This document shows, piece by piece, positions 52,435 through 61,062 of a DNA stretch of 64,000 nt. The notes under the pieces were generated by a model, which had not been told where the DNA came from, made no database searches, and saw only the letters and a list, made by a program, of their open reading frames with translations. The first letter of the stretch is position 1. Each line of letters begins with the position of its first letter. This DNA is from Micromonospora cabrerizensis (lineage in GTDB: Bacteria > Actinomycetota > Actinomycetes > Mycobacteriales > Micromonosporaceae), in assembly GCF_022230955.1 (NCBI RefSeq), contig NZ_JAKKFI010000066.1, forward strand, positions 1 through 64,000, written 5' to 3'. Position numbers and translations under genes: made by a program.

Positions 52435-53721
52435 ATGCACCGTTTGGCACAACGTGGTCTCGCGATCGCCAGCACCATCGCCCTGTTGGCCGCCGCCGCT
52501 GCTTGCAGCGGCGACGACGGCTCCGGTCCCGGCGCGGCGTCGGTGCCGGGCGTGACCGACACCGAGATCGTCGTCGGCACCCACATGCCGCTCACCGGGC
52601 CGGCCTCGGCCGGCTACTCGAAGATCGCTCCGGCGACGAAGGCGTACTTCGACTACGTCAACGCCAACGGCGGTGTGAACGGTCGGAAGATCACCTACAA
52701 GGTGATGGACGACGGCTACAACCCGGCGAACACCCAGCAGGTGGTGCGTCAGCTCGTTCTCCAGGACAAGGTCTTCGCGATCCTCAACGGCCTCGGCACG
52801 CCCACCCACAGTGGAGTGCTCGACTTCCTGAAGAGCAACCGCGTGCCGGACCTCTTCGTCGCCTCCGGCAGCCGCAGCTGGGACCAGCCGGACAAGTATC
52901 CCGGCACGTTCGGGTTCAACCCGGACTACACCGTGGAGGGCAAGATCCTCGCCACCTACGCCAAGACGAACCTGGCCGGCCAGAAGGTCTGCTTCCTCGG
53001 CCAGGACGACGACTTCGGCCGTGACAGCCTGGCCGGCGTGGAGAAGGTGCTCGGCGCCACCGCCGTGGCGGTCAAGCAGACGTACGTCACCAGCAACACC
53101 AACGTGGCGCCCCAGATCGGCGCGTTCAAGGCGGCCGGATGCCAGGTCGTCGTGCTCGCCACCGTGCCCGGTTTCACCGCGCTGTCCGTCGGCACCGCCG
53201 CTCGGCTGGGCTTCAAGCCGCAGTGGTTGGTGTCCAACGTCGGCGCCGACCACCCGACCCTGGCCAAGCAGCTCGGTGCCGCCGCCCCGCTGCTGGAGGG
53301 TTTGGTCGGCACCAACTACCTGCCGATGCAGAACGACACCGCGAACCCGTGGGTGCAGCTCTTCACGAAGATCAACAAGGAGCACAACGGGGACGCGCCG
53401 TTCGACGGCAACACCGTCTACGGCATGTCGGTCGGCTACCTCTTCGTGCAGGTGCTGCTCGCCGCCGGTAAGGACGTCACCCGGGAGAAGGTGCTGGAGG
53501 CCGTGCAGAAGGGCGGCTTCCAGGGCCCCGGGCTGGTGCCGCTGCGCTTCTCCGCCAAGGACCACTCCGGCTACGGCGGCCAGCGGCTGAGCCGGGTGAC
53601 CGGGGGAGTGCAGACCTACTTCGGGCCCGCGTACGAGACCGACGAGGCGGACGGGCCGGTCAACGAGTACACCGCCGCTCCGGCCGCGCCGCCGGCGAAC
53701 GGGGTGCCGACCGTCTCCTGA
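52435..53721 (+). CDS. livJ: Substrate-binding lipoprotein of the Liv-type transporter
   Basis: This 428-aa periplasmic-binding protein has a lipoprotein leader (GLAIASTIALLAAAAAC) and the Leu/Ile/Val-binding fold: TEIVVGTHMPLTGPASAG, AYFDYVNANGGVNGRKI, KVMDDGYNPANTQQVVRQLV and VCFLGQDDDFGRDSLAG. It delivers solute to LivHM. The ATG at 52435 is chosen before the leader. It comes last in the operon after both permeases. Related binding proteins often carry aromatic or fatty acids instead of amino acids, which fits the catabolic genes that follow. Confidence 0.92.
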   Translation: MHRLAQRGLAIASTIALLAAAAACSGDDGSGPGAASVPGVTDTEIVVGTHMPLTGPASAGYSKIAPATKAYFDYVNANGGVNGRKITYKVMDDGYNPANTQQVVRQLVLQDKVFAILNGLGTPTHSGVLDFLKSNRVPDLFVASGSRSWDQPDKYPGTFGFNPDYTVEGKILATYAKTNLAGQKVCFLGQDDDFGRDSLAGVEKVLGATAVAVKQTYVTSNTNVAPQIGAFKAAGCQVVVLATVPGFTALSVGTAARLGFKPQWLVSNVGADHPTLAKQLGAAAPLLEGLVGTNYLPMQNDTANPWVQLFTKINKEHNGDAPFDGNTVYGMSVGYLFVQVLLAAGKDVTREKVLEAVQKGGFQGPGLVPLRFSAKDHSGYGGQRLSRVTGGVQTYFGPAYETDEADGPVNEYTAAPAAPPANGVPTVS

Positions 53722-53828
53722 GAACCGCACCAGCGACGTCCGACCGGGCCTGGTCTCGCGTGACCACGCCCGGTCGGACGGCTGTGCGCGCCCGGGTGAC
53801 CGGGTCTCCCGACCCGCTGTCCGAGACG

Positions 53829-53858
53829 TTGACCGACACCGATCAGTCCTCCTACTAT
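53829..53858 (+). promoter_or_regulatory. Promoter of the SDR gene (leaderless)
   Basis: TTGACC (53829-53834), 18-base spacer, TACTAT (53853-53858). The GTG start at 53866 lies seven bases past the -10, where the transcript would begin, so translation is probably leaderless. Confidence 0.65.
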
Positions 53859-53865
53859 CTGCACC

Positions 53866-54633
53866 GTGAATGCATATTCGGGTCGGCTCGCGCAACGCGT
53901 CGCCATCGTGACCGGCGCCAGTCGGGGCATCGGCCTGGCCATCGCCCAACGCCTCGTCGCCGAAGGCGCCCGGGTCGGGCTGACCGCCCGACGTCCCGAG
54001 GCGCTCGCCGAGGCGGTCGCCGCCCTGGGCGGGTCGGCGTACGCCGTCGCCGTTCCCGGCCGCTCCGACGACCCCGAGCATCGCGCCCAGGCGGTGCACC
54101 AGGTCGGCGAGGCGTTCGGCCCGGTGGATCTGCTGGTCAACAACACCGGCATCAACCCGGTGCACGGCCCGCTGATCGGGCTGGACCCGGCCGCGGCCCG
54201 CAAGATCCTCGACGTCAACGTGATCGCCACGCTCGGCTGGGTGCAGGAGGTGTGTGCCGCCGGCATGGCCGAGCGGGGTGGCTGCGTCGTCAACGTCTCG
54301 TCGATCGCCGGTCTCGCGCCCTCGCCCGGCATCGCCTTCTACGGGGTGAGCAAGGCCGCGCTCAATCACCTCACCGCCAGTCTCGCCGTGGAGCTGGGGC
54401 CGACGGTCCGGGTCAACGCCGTCGCCCCCGGCGTGGTGAAGACCCGCTTCGCCGCAGCGCTCTACGAGGGGCGCGAGGACGAGGTCGCGGCACGGTACCC
54501 GCTGGGCCGTCTCGGCCTGCCGCAGGACGTGGCGGGCGCGGTCGCCTTCCTGGCCTCCGACGAGGCCAGTTGGATCACCGGGCAGACCATCGTCTGCGAC
54601 GGCGGCGTCTCGTTGACCGGTCGAGCCGGATGA
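53866..54633 (+). CDS. SDR-family oxidoreductase (FabG-like)
   Basis: This 255-aa short-chain dehydrogenase has TGASRGIG (residues ~16-23), NNTGIN (NNAG-like, with Thr for Ala), Ser in VVNVSSIAGLA, YxxxK in YGVSKAALNHL and the C-terminal ITGQTIVCDGG. It probably acts on a 3-hydroxyacyl or alcohol intermediate of the neighbouring CoA pathway. GTG start at 53866, matched to the leaderless promoter. Confidence 0.9.
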   Translation: MNAYSGRLAQRVAIVTGASRGIGLAIAQRLVAEGARVGLTARRPEALAEAVAALGGSAYAVAVPGRSDDPEHRAQAVHQVGEAFGPVDLLVNNTGINPVHGPLIGLDPAAARKILDVNVIATLGWVQEVCAAGMAERGGCVVNVSSIAGLAPSPGIAFYGVSKAALNHLTASLAVELGPTVRVNAVAPGVVKTRFAAALYEGREDEVAARYPLGRLGLPQDVAGAVAFLASDEASWITGQTIVCDGGVSLTGRAG

Positions 54634-54703
54634 CACCCCCGGCGGTCGGCCCGGAACCGCTGATCACCGCCTGTCTAGACTCGGCGGTGCGTCAGGAGGC
54701 GCC

Positions 54704-55339
54704 GTGGCGGTGAGAGGGCGGGGACGGATGGACGGGGTCGAGGTCGCGAGCCGGGTCGACGGGCGTACCGCCCGGGCCGAGCGCACCCGGGCGGCCATCG
54801 TCGAGGCCCACCTCGCGCTGATCGGCGAGGGGGACCTCCGCCCGACCGGGGAGCGCATCGCCGAACGGGCCGGCATCTCGCTGCGCACGCTCTGGACCAA
54901 CTTCAAGGACATGGAGACGCTCTTCGAGGCCAGCGGGGCGGAGGTGCTCCGCCAGCAGGACGCCGCCTACCGGCCGGTCTCGCCCGCGTTGCCGCTGGCG
55001 AAGCGGGTCGACGCGTACTGCCGGCAACGGGCCCGGCTGCTCCAGCTCATCGCACCGTCGGCGCGGGCCGCCCAGATGCGGGAGCCGGTCTCCGAGCAAC
55101 TGCACCGCAACCGTCTCATGCACATCGACCGGGTCCGCGACGAGGTCGAGGAGCTGTTCGCCGTCGAGCTGACCCAGGCCGGGCAGGAGCGGGAGCAACT
55201 GCTCAACGCCGTGGTGGCGGCGAGCATGTGGCAGGCCTGGTCGATGCTGCGCTACGGCCTGGGGCTGGGCGTGGACCAGGCCCGCGCGGTGATGTCCCGG
55301 ACCGTGGGTGCCCTGCTGGCCGAGGTCGCGTCCGACTGA
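54704..55339 (+). CDS. TetR-family regulator
   Basis: This 211-aa TetR protein has the helix-turn-helix RAERTRAAIVEAHLALIGEG and GERIAERAGISLRTLWTNFK; the Trp/Asn in 'TLWTNF' stands where most TetR have 'YYHF'. The GTG at 54704 is preferred because AGGAGG lies four bases upstream; an ATG at 54728 is the alternative. It sits amid catabolic and transport genes and is the best local candidate for the palindromes at 48789 and 58246. Confidence 0.87.
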   Translation: MAVRGRGRMDGVEVASRVDGRTARAERTRAAIVEAHLALIGEGDLRPTGERIAERAGISLRTLWTNFKDMETLFEASGAEVLRQQDAAYRPVSPALPLAKRVDAYCRQRARLLQLIAPSARAAQMREPVSEQLHRNRLMHIDRVRDEVEELFAVELTQAGQEREQLLNAVVAASMWQAWSMLRYGLGLGVDQARAVMSRTVGALLAEVASD

Positions 55340-55403
55340 TTCCGGCCCGGCCCGATATCGCCCCCTCTTTCCATTCGGTTTCCGATGGGTAACACTGACG
55401 TGC

Positions 55404-58226
55404 ATGGTTACTGCATCGAGAGTGCAACTAACCGTGCTGCGTGGCCGGGACGACGAGTGCCGGTCGGTCCGGAGCCTCCTCGACGGCGTGCCCCACGGCG
55501 GGAGTGCCCTGCTGCTGCACGGTGAGCCGGGGTCGGGTCGGACGGCGCTGGTCGGCTACGCCCACCGGCACGCCGAGGGCTGCACCGTGCTCGCCGGGAG
55601 CGGGCTCGCCGAGGAGGCCGCCCTGCCCTATGCCGGCCTGCAACGTCTGGTCGACCCCGTGCTCGACCGGGCCACCGTTCTGCCCGACGAGCAGTGCCGG
55701 CTGCTGCGGCGCGTGCTGGCCGGCGAGGGCTGCCCGGCCGACCGCCGGCTGACACTGTCGATGGCGGTGCTCGGGCTGCTCACCGCCGCCGCCGGAGACC
55801 GTCCGCTGCTCACCACGATGGACGACGTCGACCGCGGTGACCCGCAGACCGCCCAGGTGCTGGCCTTCGTGGCCCGTCGGCTGAGGCACCTGCCGATCGC
55901 CATCCTGCTCACCGCGGACGTCACCACCACGGTCGACGGGATACCGGCGCACCGACTGCGCGCGCTGACCGAGCACGAGAGCGCCGCCGTCCTCACCGAC
56001 CGGCTCCGGTCGGTGATCGAGCGGGGGAGAGGCGACCGGCTTCCCGAGCGGCCCGCCGAGTCGGTCGTGACCGCGCTGGCCGCGATCGGCGGCGGCAACC
56101 CGCAGGCCCTGGTGGACCTCGTCGACGTGCTCAGTCCCGGTCAGTGGCGGGGGGAGGAGTCGCTGCCCACCGCGCCACCGGCGGACGGGGCCCTGGGCCG
56201 GGCGTACCGGGCCCGGCTGGACCGGTTGCCGCCGGACGCCCGGCGGATGCTGCTGCTCGCGGCGCTCGACGAGGACGGCCAGCCGGGCACCCTGATCCGG
56301 GCCGCAGGCGCCGCCGGGTCCGAGATCGAGGCGCTCGCCCCGGCGGAGGTCGCCGGCCTGGTCCGCGTCGAGCCGCGAGGGGTCACCTTTCCGCAGCCCC
56401 TGGTGCGCACCATGATCGCGGCCAGTGCCCCGCTGGCGGAGCGGCGCGCGGCGCACCGACTGCTGGCCGGTGTGCTGGTGGCCGACGGGCAGCGGCTGCG
56501 CCGCGCGATGCACCTCGCCTGCGCGGCGGCGGGTGCCGATCCCGCCCTCGCCGACGAGCTGGAAGCGGCGGCAGCCGGCGGCGCCGACGGTTGGGCCACC
56601 GCGTCGGCGGCGCTGCGCTGGGCCGCCGACCTCAGCGACCAACCGACCCAGTCAGCCGCCCGCCTGCTGACCGCCGCCCACTACGCCTGGACCGGTGGCC
56701 AGCCCGACGTGGCCCGGCTCCTGCTCGACCGTCTCCGCGCGGTCTACCGGGATCCGGCCCTCCGGGGTCGCGCCGACCTGCTGCGCGGTGAGTTGGAGCT
56801 GCGGTGCGGCACCGCCGCACGGGCGTCGGCACGATTGCTGGCCTCGGCCGGAGCGGTGGCCGGCACCGACCGCGCGCTGGCGATGTCCGGGCTGGTCCGG
56901 GCCGGCGAGGCGGTCTGCTTCGCCGGTGACCAGTACCGGTACGCCGAGGTCGGCCGCCGGGCGGCGGCGTTGCGGCGGCCGAACGATCCTCCCGCCATGG
57001 AGCTGATGGGCAGTCTGGTCGGCGGGGTGGCGGCGACCCTGCGGGGCGACCACGAGCGGGCCGGCCCCGCGCTGCGTCGCGCCGTGGTGCTGGGTGGCCG
57101 ACTGACCGGGTCGGCGTTGACTCCCACCGCTCTGAGCTGTGCCGCCGCGGCCGGCCTGGTGGTCGCCGTGGACGGGGCGGCACACCGCCTCGCCGATCGC
57201 GCCGCCGCGCTGGCCCGGGAGCGGGGTGAGCTGTCCATGCTGTCTCGGGCGCTGGAGTTGCGGGCCGTCGCCGAGTACTGGCTGGGTCGGCACGAAGCGG
57301 CGGCGGAGAGCTCCCGCGACGGGCTGCGGGTCGCCCGGGCCACCGGCCAGGTCAACTGCGCCAACGTCCACCTCGGCATGCTCGCCGTGCTTGCCGCCGT
57401 CCGGGCCGACCGGGACACCAGCCTGCGGCGGATCCGCGAGATGGGCGAGACGCCCACGCCGGGCAGCCGTCCGCACGCGCTCGCCGGGTGGGCCCTGGCG
57501 GTGCTCGACCTGGTCGACGGCCGGCACGCCGAGGCCGCGAACCGGCTGGCGTCACTGGCCCGGCTGGGCACCGGGCGCGGTCAGGTTCTCGTGCAGGTGA
57601 TGGCCACTCCCTACCTGGTGGAGGCGGCGGCCCACCTGCCCTGCCGACCGGCGGCGGCGGCTGCGCTCGCCGTGTTCGACAGGTGGGCCAGCAGCACCGC
57701 GAGCCCGTTGCGCCGGGCCCTGTCCGCCCGGTGCCACGCGTTGCTGGCACCGCGCGGCGGTCCCGAGGCCGAGCAGGAGTTCCAGACGGCGCTGCGGCTG
57801 CACCCGACGGAGGCCGGCACGTTCGAACGGGCCCGCACCGAGCTGCTCTTCGGTCAGGAGCTGCGCCGCAGCCGTCGCCCGCGCGACGCGCGTACGCATC
57901 TGCACCAGGCCCGCGAGATGTTCACGCTGCTCGGGGTGAGCCGCTGGGCCGAGCAGGCGACCACCGAGCTGCGGGCGGCCGGGGAGTCGGTCGGTCCGCC
58001 GGACCTGCCGGCGGCGCGGCTGCTGACCGGCCAGCAACTGAAGATCGCCGAGCTGGTCGCGGAGGGAGCGACCAACCGCGAGATCGCGGCCCGGATGTTC
58101 CTCTCCACCCGTACGGTCGACCACCACCTGCGCAACGTCTTCCACCGGCTGGGCATCCGCTCGCGTACCGAGCTGGCGCGGGCGTTCGCCACCGAGCGGC
58201 AGGTCGGTCTGGCCTCGGATCGGTGA
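55404..58226 (+). CDS. Large ATP-binding LuxR-family regulator (LAL)
   Basis: This 940-aa regulator has an N-terminal AAA/STAND-type ATPase with Walker A HGEPGSGRTALVGYA and a Walker B-like PLLTTMDDVDRGD, a long alpha-helical (TPR-like) middle and a C-terminal LuxR helix-turn-helix: LTGQQLKIAELVAEGATNRE then IAARMFLSTRTVDHHLRNVF. LAL proteins switch on catabolic or antibiotic operons on binding an inducer. The ATG at 55404 starts the conserved region; the frame is open upstream through the TetR gene. It is followed by acyl-CoA dehydrogenase and MaoC genes that it may activate. Confidence 0.92.
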   Translation: MVTASRVQLTVLRGRDDECRSVRSLLDGVPHGGSALLLHGEPGSGRTALVGYAHRHAEGCTVLAGSGLAEEAALPYAGLQRLVDPVLDRATVLPDEQCRLLRRVLAGEGCPADRRLTLSMAVLGLLTAAAGDRPLLTTMDDVDRGDPQTAQVLAFVARRLRHLPIAILLTADVTTTVDGIPAHRLRALTEHESAAVLTDRLRSVIERGRGDRLPERPAESVVTALAAIGGGNPQALVDLVDVLSPGQWRGEESLPTAPPADGALGRAYRARLDRLPPDARRMLLLAALDEDGQPGTLIRAAGAAGSEIEALAPAEVAGLVRVEPRGVTFPQPLVRTMIAASAPLAERRAAHRLLAGVLVADGQRLRRAMHLACAAAGADPALADELEAAAAGGADGWATASAALRWAADLSDQPTQSAARLLTAAHYAWTGGQPDVARLLLDRLRAVYRDPALRGRADLLRGELELRCGTAARASARLLASAGAVAGTDRALAMSGLVRAGEAVCFAGDQYRYAEVGRRAAALRRPNDPPAMELMGSLVGGVAATLRGDHERAGPALRRAVVLGGRLTGSALTPTALSCAAAAGLVVAVDGAAHRLADRAAALARERGELSMLSRALELRAVAEYWLGRHEAAAESSRDGLRVARATGQVNCANVHLGMLAVLAAVRADRDTSLRRIREMGETPTPGSRPHALAGWALAVLDLVDGRHAEAANRLASLARLGTGRGQVLVQVMATPYLVEAAAHLPCRPAAAAALAVFDRWASSTASPLRRALSARCHALLAPRGGPEAEQEFQTALRLHPTEAGTFERARTELLFGQELRRSRRPRDARTHLHQAREMFTLLGVSRWAEQATTELRAAGESVGPPDLPAARLLTGQQLKIAELVAEGATNREIAARMFLSTRTVDHHLRNVFHRLGIRSRTELARAFATERQVGLASDR

Positions 58227-58245
58227 TCGTCCGGTCTGGACGCGG

Positions 58246-58266
58246 TAAACTATCACCGCTAGTTTA
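58246..58266. promoter_or_regulatory. Operator-like palindrome before acyl-CoA dehydrogenase
   Basis: TAAACTA-N7-TAGTTTA is a perfect 21-bp inverted repeat ending six bases before the dehydrogenase ATG, in otherwise GC-rich DNA. Size and spacing suit a TetR-type dimer. Confidence 0.7.
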
Positions 58267-58272
58267 TGGGTC

Positions 58273-59421
58273 ATGGAGCTCACCCTCTCCGCCGAACAGG
58301 CGGCGGTGCGCCAACTGGCCGCCGAGTTCGCCGACCGAGAGTTGTTGCCGCACGCGGCCACCTGGGATCGACGTGAGGCGGTCGACCCCGCCATCGTCGG
58401 CGTGCTCGGTGACCTGGGCTTCCTGGGGCTGACCATCGCCGAGGCGGACGGCGGCTCCGGTGGCGACCACCTCGCGTACTGCCTGGTCCTGGAGGAGCTC
58501 GGCCGGGGCGACTCGGCGGTGCGCGGCATCGTCTCGGTCTCCCTCGGCCTGGTCGCCAAGTCGATCGCCGCCCACGGGTCGGCCGAGCAGCGGGCCGAGT
58601 GGCTGCCCCGGCTCTGCGCCGGCACCGCACTCGGCTGTTTCGCGCTGACCGAGCCGGACAGCGGCTCGGACGCCGCCGCACTGCGCACCCGCGCGGTCCG
58701 CGACGGCGGCGACTGGCTGCTCACCGGCACGAAGACGTTCATCACCAACGGCACCACCGCCGACGTCGCGCTGGTCTTCGCCCGCACCGGCGGCCCCGGA
58801 CACCGGGGCATCACCGCGTTCCTGGTGCCCACCGACAGCCCGGGGCTGACCCGACGCGAGATCCACGGCAAGCTGGGCCTGCGCGGCCAGGCCACCGGCG
58901 AGTTGGGCTTCGACGAGGTACGCGTGCCCGACGCGGCCCGCCTCGGCGCCGAGGGCGGCGGGTTCCGGCTGGCCCTGGCCACCCTCGCCAAGGGCCGGAT
59001 GTCGGTGGCCGCCGGGTGCGTCGGCATCGCCCAGGGCTGCCTCGACGCGTCGGTCGGCTACGCCGGCCAGCGGACCCAGTTCGGCAAGCCGATCGCCGGG
59101 CACCAGCTCGTCCAACAACTCCTCGCCGCCATCGCGGTGGACACCGCCGCCGCCCGGCTGCTGGTGTGGCAGGTGGCCGACCTGATCGATCGCGACCAGC
59201 CGTTCGCCACCGAGGCGTCGATGGCCAAGCTCTTCGCCAGCGAGGCCGCCGTCCGCGCGGCCAACAACGCGGTCCAGGTCTTCGGTGGGTACGGCTACAT
59301 CGACGAGTACCCGGTCGGCAAGTACCTGCGCGACGCCCGGGTCGCCACCCTCTACGAGGGCACCAGTCAGATCCAGCAACTCCTCATCGGACGCGCGCTC
59401 ACCGGCGTCAACGCCTTCTAG
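58273..59421 (+). CDS. Acyl-CoA dehydrogenase
   Basis: This 382-aa flavoenzyme matches the acyl-CoA dehydrogenase family: CFALTEPDSGSDAAALRTRA, GTKTFITNGTTADVALVFAR and the C-terminal GGYGYIDEYPVGKYLRDARV followed by YEGTSQIQQLLIG, where the Glu is the catalytic base. It makes the 2,3-double bond of an acyl-CoA using FAD. Start is the ATG at 58273, six bases after the palindrome. The MaoC-like hydratase follows after 17 bases. Confidence 0.94.
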   Translation: MELTLSAEQAAVRQLAAEFADRELLPHAATWDRREAVDPAIVGVLGDLGFLGLTIAEADGGSGGDHLAYCLVLEELGRGDSAVRGIVSVSLGLVAKSIAAHGSAEQRAEWLPRLCAGTALGCFALTEPDSGSDAAALRTRAVRDGGDWLLTGTKTFITNGTTADVALVFARTGGPGHRGITAFLVPTDSPGLTRREIHGKLGLRGQATGELGFDEVRVPDAARLGAEGGGFRLALATLAKGRMSVAAGCVGIAQGCLDASVGYAGQRTQFGKPIAGHQLVQQLLAAIAVDTAAARLLVWQVADLIDRDQPFATEASMAKLFASEAAVRAANNAVQVFGGYGYIDEYPVGKYLRDARVATLYEGTSQIQQLLIGRALTGVNAF

Positions 59422-59438
59422 CTCCAGGGAGATCCGGC

Positions 59439-59903
59439 ATGAGAGTCTTCAGCTCGTTGGAGGAGCTGGCCACCGCGGTCGGCGAGACCATCGGCCCCGG
59501 CCCGTGGCAGCGCATCGAGCAGAGCCGCGTCGACCTCTTCGCCGACGCCACCGACGACCACCAGTGGATCCACCTCGACCCGGAGCGGGCCGCGGCCGGG
59601 CCGTTCGGCGGCACGATCGCCCACGGCTACCTGACCCTGTCGCTGCTGCCGGCCCTGGCTGGCCGGCTCTACCGGGTCGAGGGGGTGGCGATGGGCGTCA
59701 ACTACGGGCTGAACCGGGTGCGTTTTCCCGCGCCGGTCCGGGTCGGCGCGTCCGTACGCGCCACCGTCGTCGTCGCCGAGGTGTCGCCGGTGAGCGGCGG
59801 TGTGCAGATGGTCGCGACGGTCACCGTGGAGAGCGACAGCGGTGGCAAGCCCGTCTGCGTGGCCGAGACCGTGAGCCGGCTCTACCCCGCCGCGGATCGC
59901 TGA
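59439..59903 (+). CDS. MaoC-family enoyl-CoA hydratase-like protein
   Basis: This 154-aa hot-dog-fold protein has the R-hydratase/MaoC motif: FADATDDHQWIHLDPERAAA then GPFGGTIAHGYLTLSLLP (Asp and His catalytic pair). It probably adds water to the enoyl-CoA made by the dehydrogenase upstream. The ATG at 59439 has AGGGAG eight bases upstream. Confidence 0.92.
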   Translation: MRVFSSLEELATAVGETIGPGPWQRIEQSRVDLFADATDDHQWIHLDPERAAAGPFGGTIAHGYLTLSLLPALAGRLYRVEGVAMGVNYGLNRVRFPAPVRVGASVRATVVVAEVSPVSGGVQMVATVTVESDSGGKPVCVAETVSRLYPAADR

Positions 59904-60044
59904 TCATCCACCGGGCCGTCGTAACCTCTTGATCGACTCGGGTTTCGGGAAACACGCGGTGTCCGGGCCGGTGCGACGCCCCGATCACCTGGAAGCCGAG
60001 TCGATCACCGCCGGACGCCGTGCCGAGGACCGGGCACGATCCTG

Positions 60045-61040
60045 TCACCCGTCAGGGTGGAGCACCGAGCCGAGCCAGCTCAACTGCCGCCGGACGTGGA
60101 CGGCCTCGCCGCCCTCGTGGCCGTTGAACGGGTAGACGTGCATCTCCCGCTCTGGCGGGACCGGTCGCCCGTTCGCGGCACCGTAATGGTTGTAGGCGGC
60201 GAAGGCCGTACGGGGTGGGCAGACGGTGTCGCGCCGGCCCACCCCGAAGTGCGCCGGCGCCGTCGCGCGCCGTGCGAAGTTCACTCCGTCGACATAGGAC
60301 AGCGTGCGCCACACCGCCTCCTCGGCCTCCCGCTGCACGGCCAGATAACGCGCGATCTCCCCGTACGGCGCGGGATCGCTGAGCTGGACGGCCCGTCGCA
60401 TGTCGCAGAGGAACGGCGCGGTGGTCAGCACCGCGCTGAGGTCGGCGACGAGACCGGCCGCCGCCAGGGCCAGCCCGCCGCCCTGGCTGTTGCCGACCAC
60501 GGTGACCCGGTCGACGTCGACCCCCGGCAGGGCGCGGACCGCCTCGACGGCCCGGACCGCGTCGGTGATCAGGCGGCGATAGTGGTAGTCCCGCGGGTCG
60601 TGGATGCCCCAGGTGACCGGCGACGGTCCACCCGGTGCGCCGTGCGGGTCGGGGGTGTCGCCGGCGCCATACTGACCCGCCTGACCACGGTTGTCCATCA
60701 GCAGGTGCGCGTAGCCGGCCACCGGCCAGGTCAGCCGCTCGTGTGGCAGGCCACGGCCGCGGCCGTACCCGGCGTACTCCACCACGGCGGGCAGCGGCTC
60801 GGGTCTGCCGGCCGGACGGGTGTACCAGGCCCGTACGGGATCACCGCCGAAGCCCGCGAAGGTGACGTCCCACGAGTCGAGCAGCCGCAGGTCGGTGGGC
60901 TCCGGACGGACGTCGACGAGCACCGGTCGGGCGGCCGCCTCGGCGAGGGTGTCCCGCCAGAACCGGTCGAAGTCGTCGGGCTCGGCGACCTCGGGGGCGT
61001 ACCGCTGGAGTTCGTCGAGGGTGAAGGCGGAGTCAGGCAC
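60045..61040 (-). CDS. CE7 acetyl xylan esterase / cephalosporin-C deacetylase-type esterase
   Basis: This 331-aa protein matches carbohydrate esterase family 7: DFDRFWRDTLAEAAARPV, VEYAGYGRGRGLPHE and DNRGQAGQYGAGDTPDPHG, with the triad Ser in VVGNSQGGGLALAAAG, Asp in VGRRDTVCPP and His in FNGHEGG. CE7 enzymes remove acetyl groups from xylo-oligosaccharides, usually inside the cell. No signal peptide is seen. GTG start at 61040. It follows the LacI gene in the same direction with 22 bases between. Confidence 0.92.
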   Translation of the reverse strand: MPDSAFTLDELQRYAPEVAEPDDFDRFWRDTLAEAAARPVLVDVRPEPTDLRLLDSWDVTFAGFGGDPVRAWYTRPAGRPEPLPAVVEYAGYGRGRGLPHERLTWPVAGYAHLLMDNRGQAGQYGAGDTPDPHGAPGGPSPVTWGIHDPRDYHYRRLITDAVRAVEAVRALPGVDVDRVTVVGNSQGGGLALAAAGLVADLSAVLTTAPFLCDMRRAVQLSDPAPYGEIARYLAVQREAEEAVWRTLSYVDGVNFARRATAPAHFGVGRRDTVCPPRTAFAAYNHYGAANGRPVPPEREMHVYPFNGHEGGEAVHVRRQLSWLGSVLHPDG

Positions 61041-61062
61041 GGGTCCTCGCAGGGGCCGGGGG

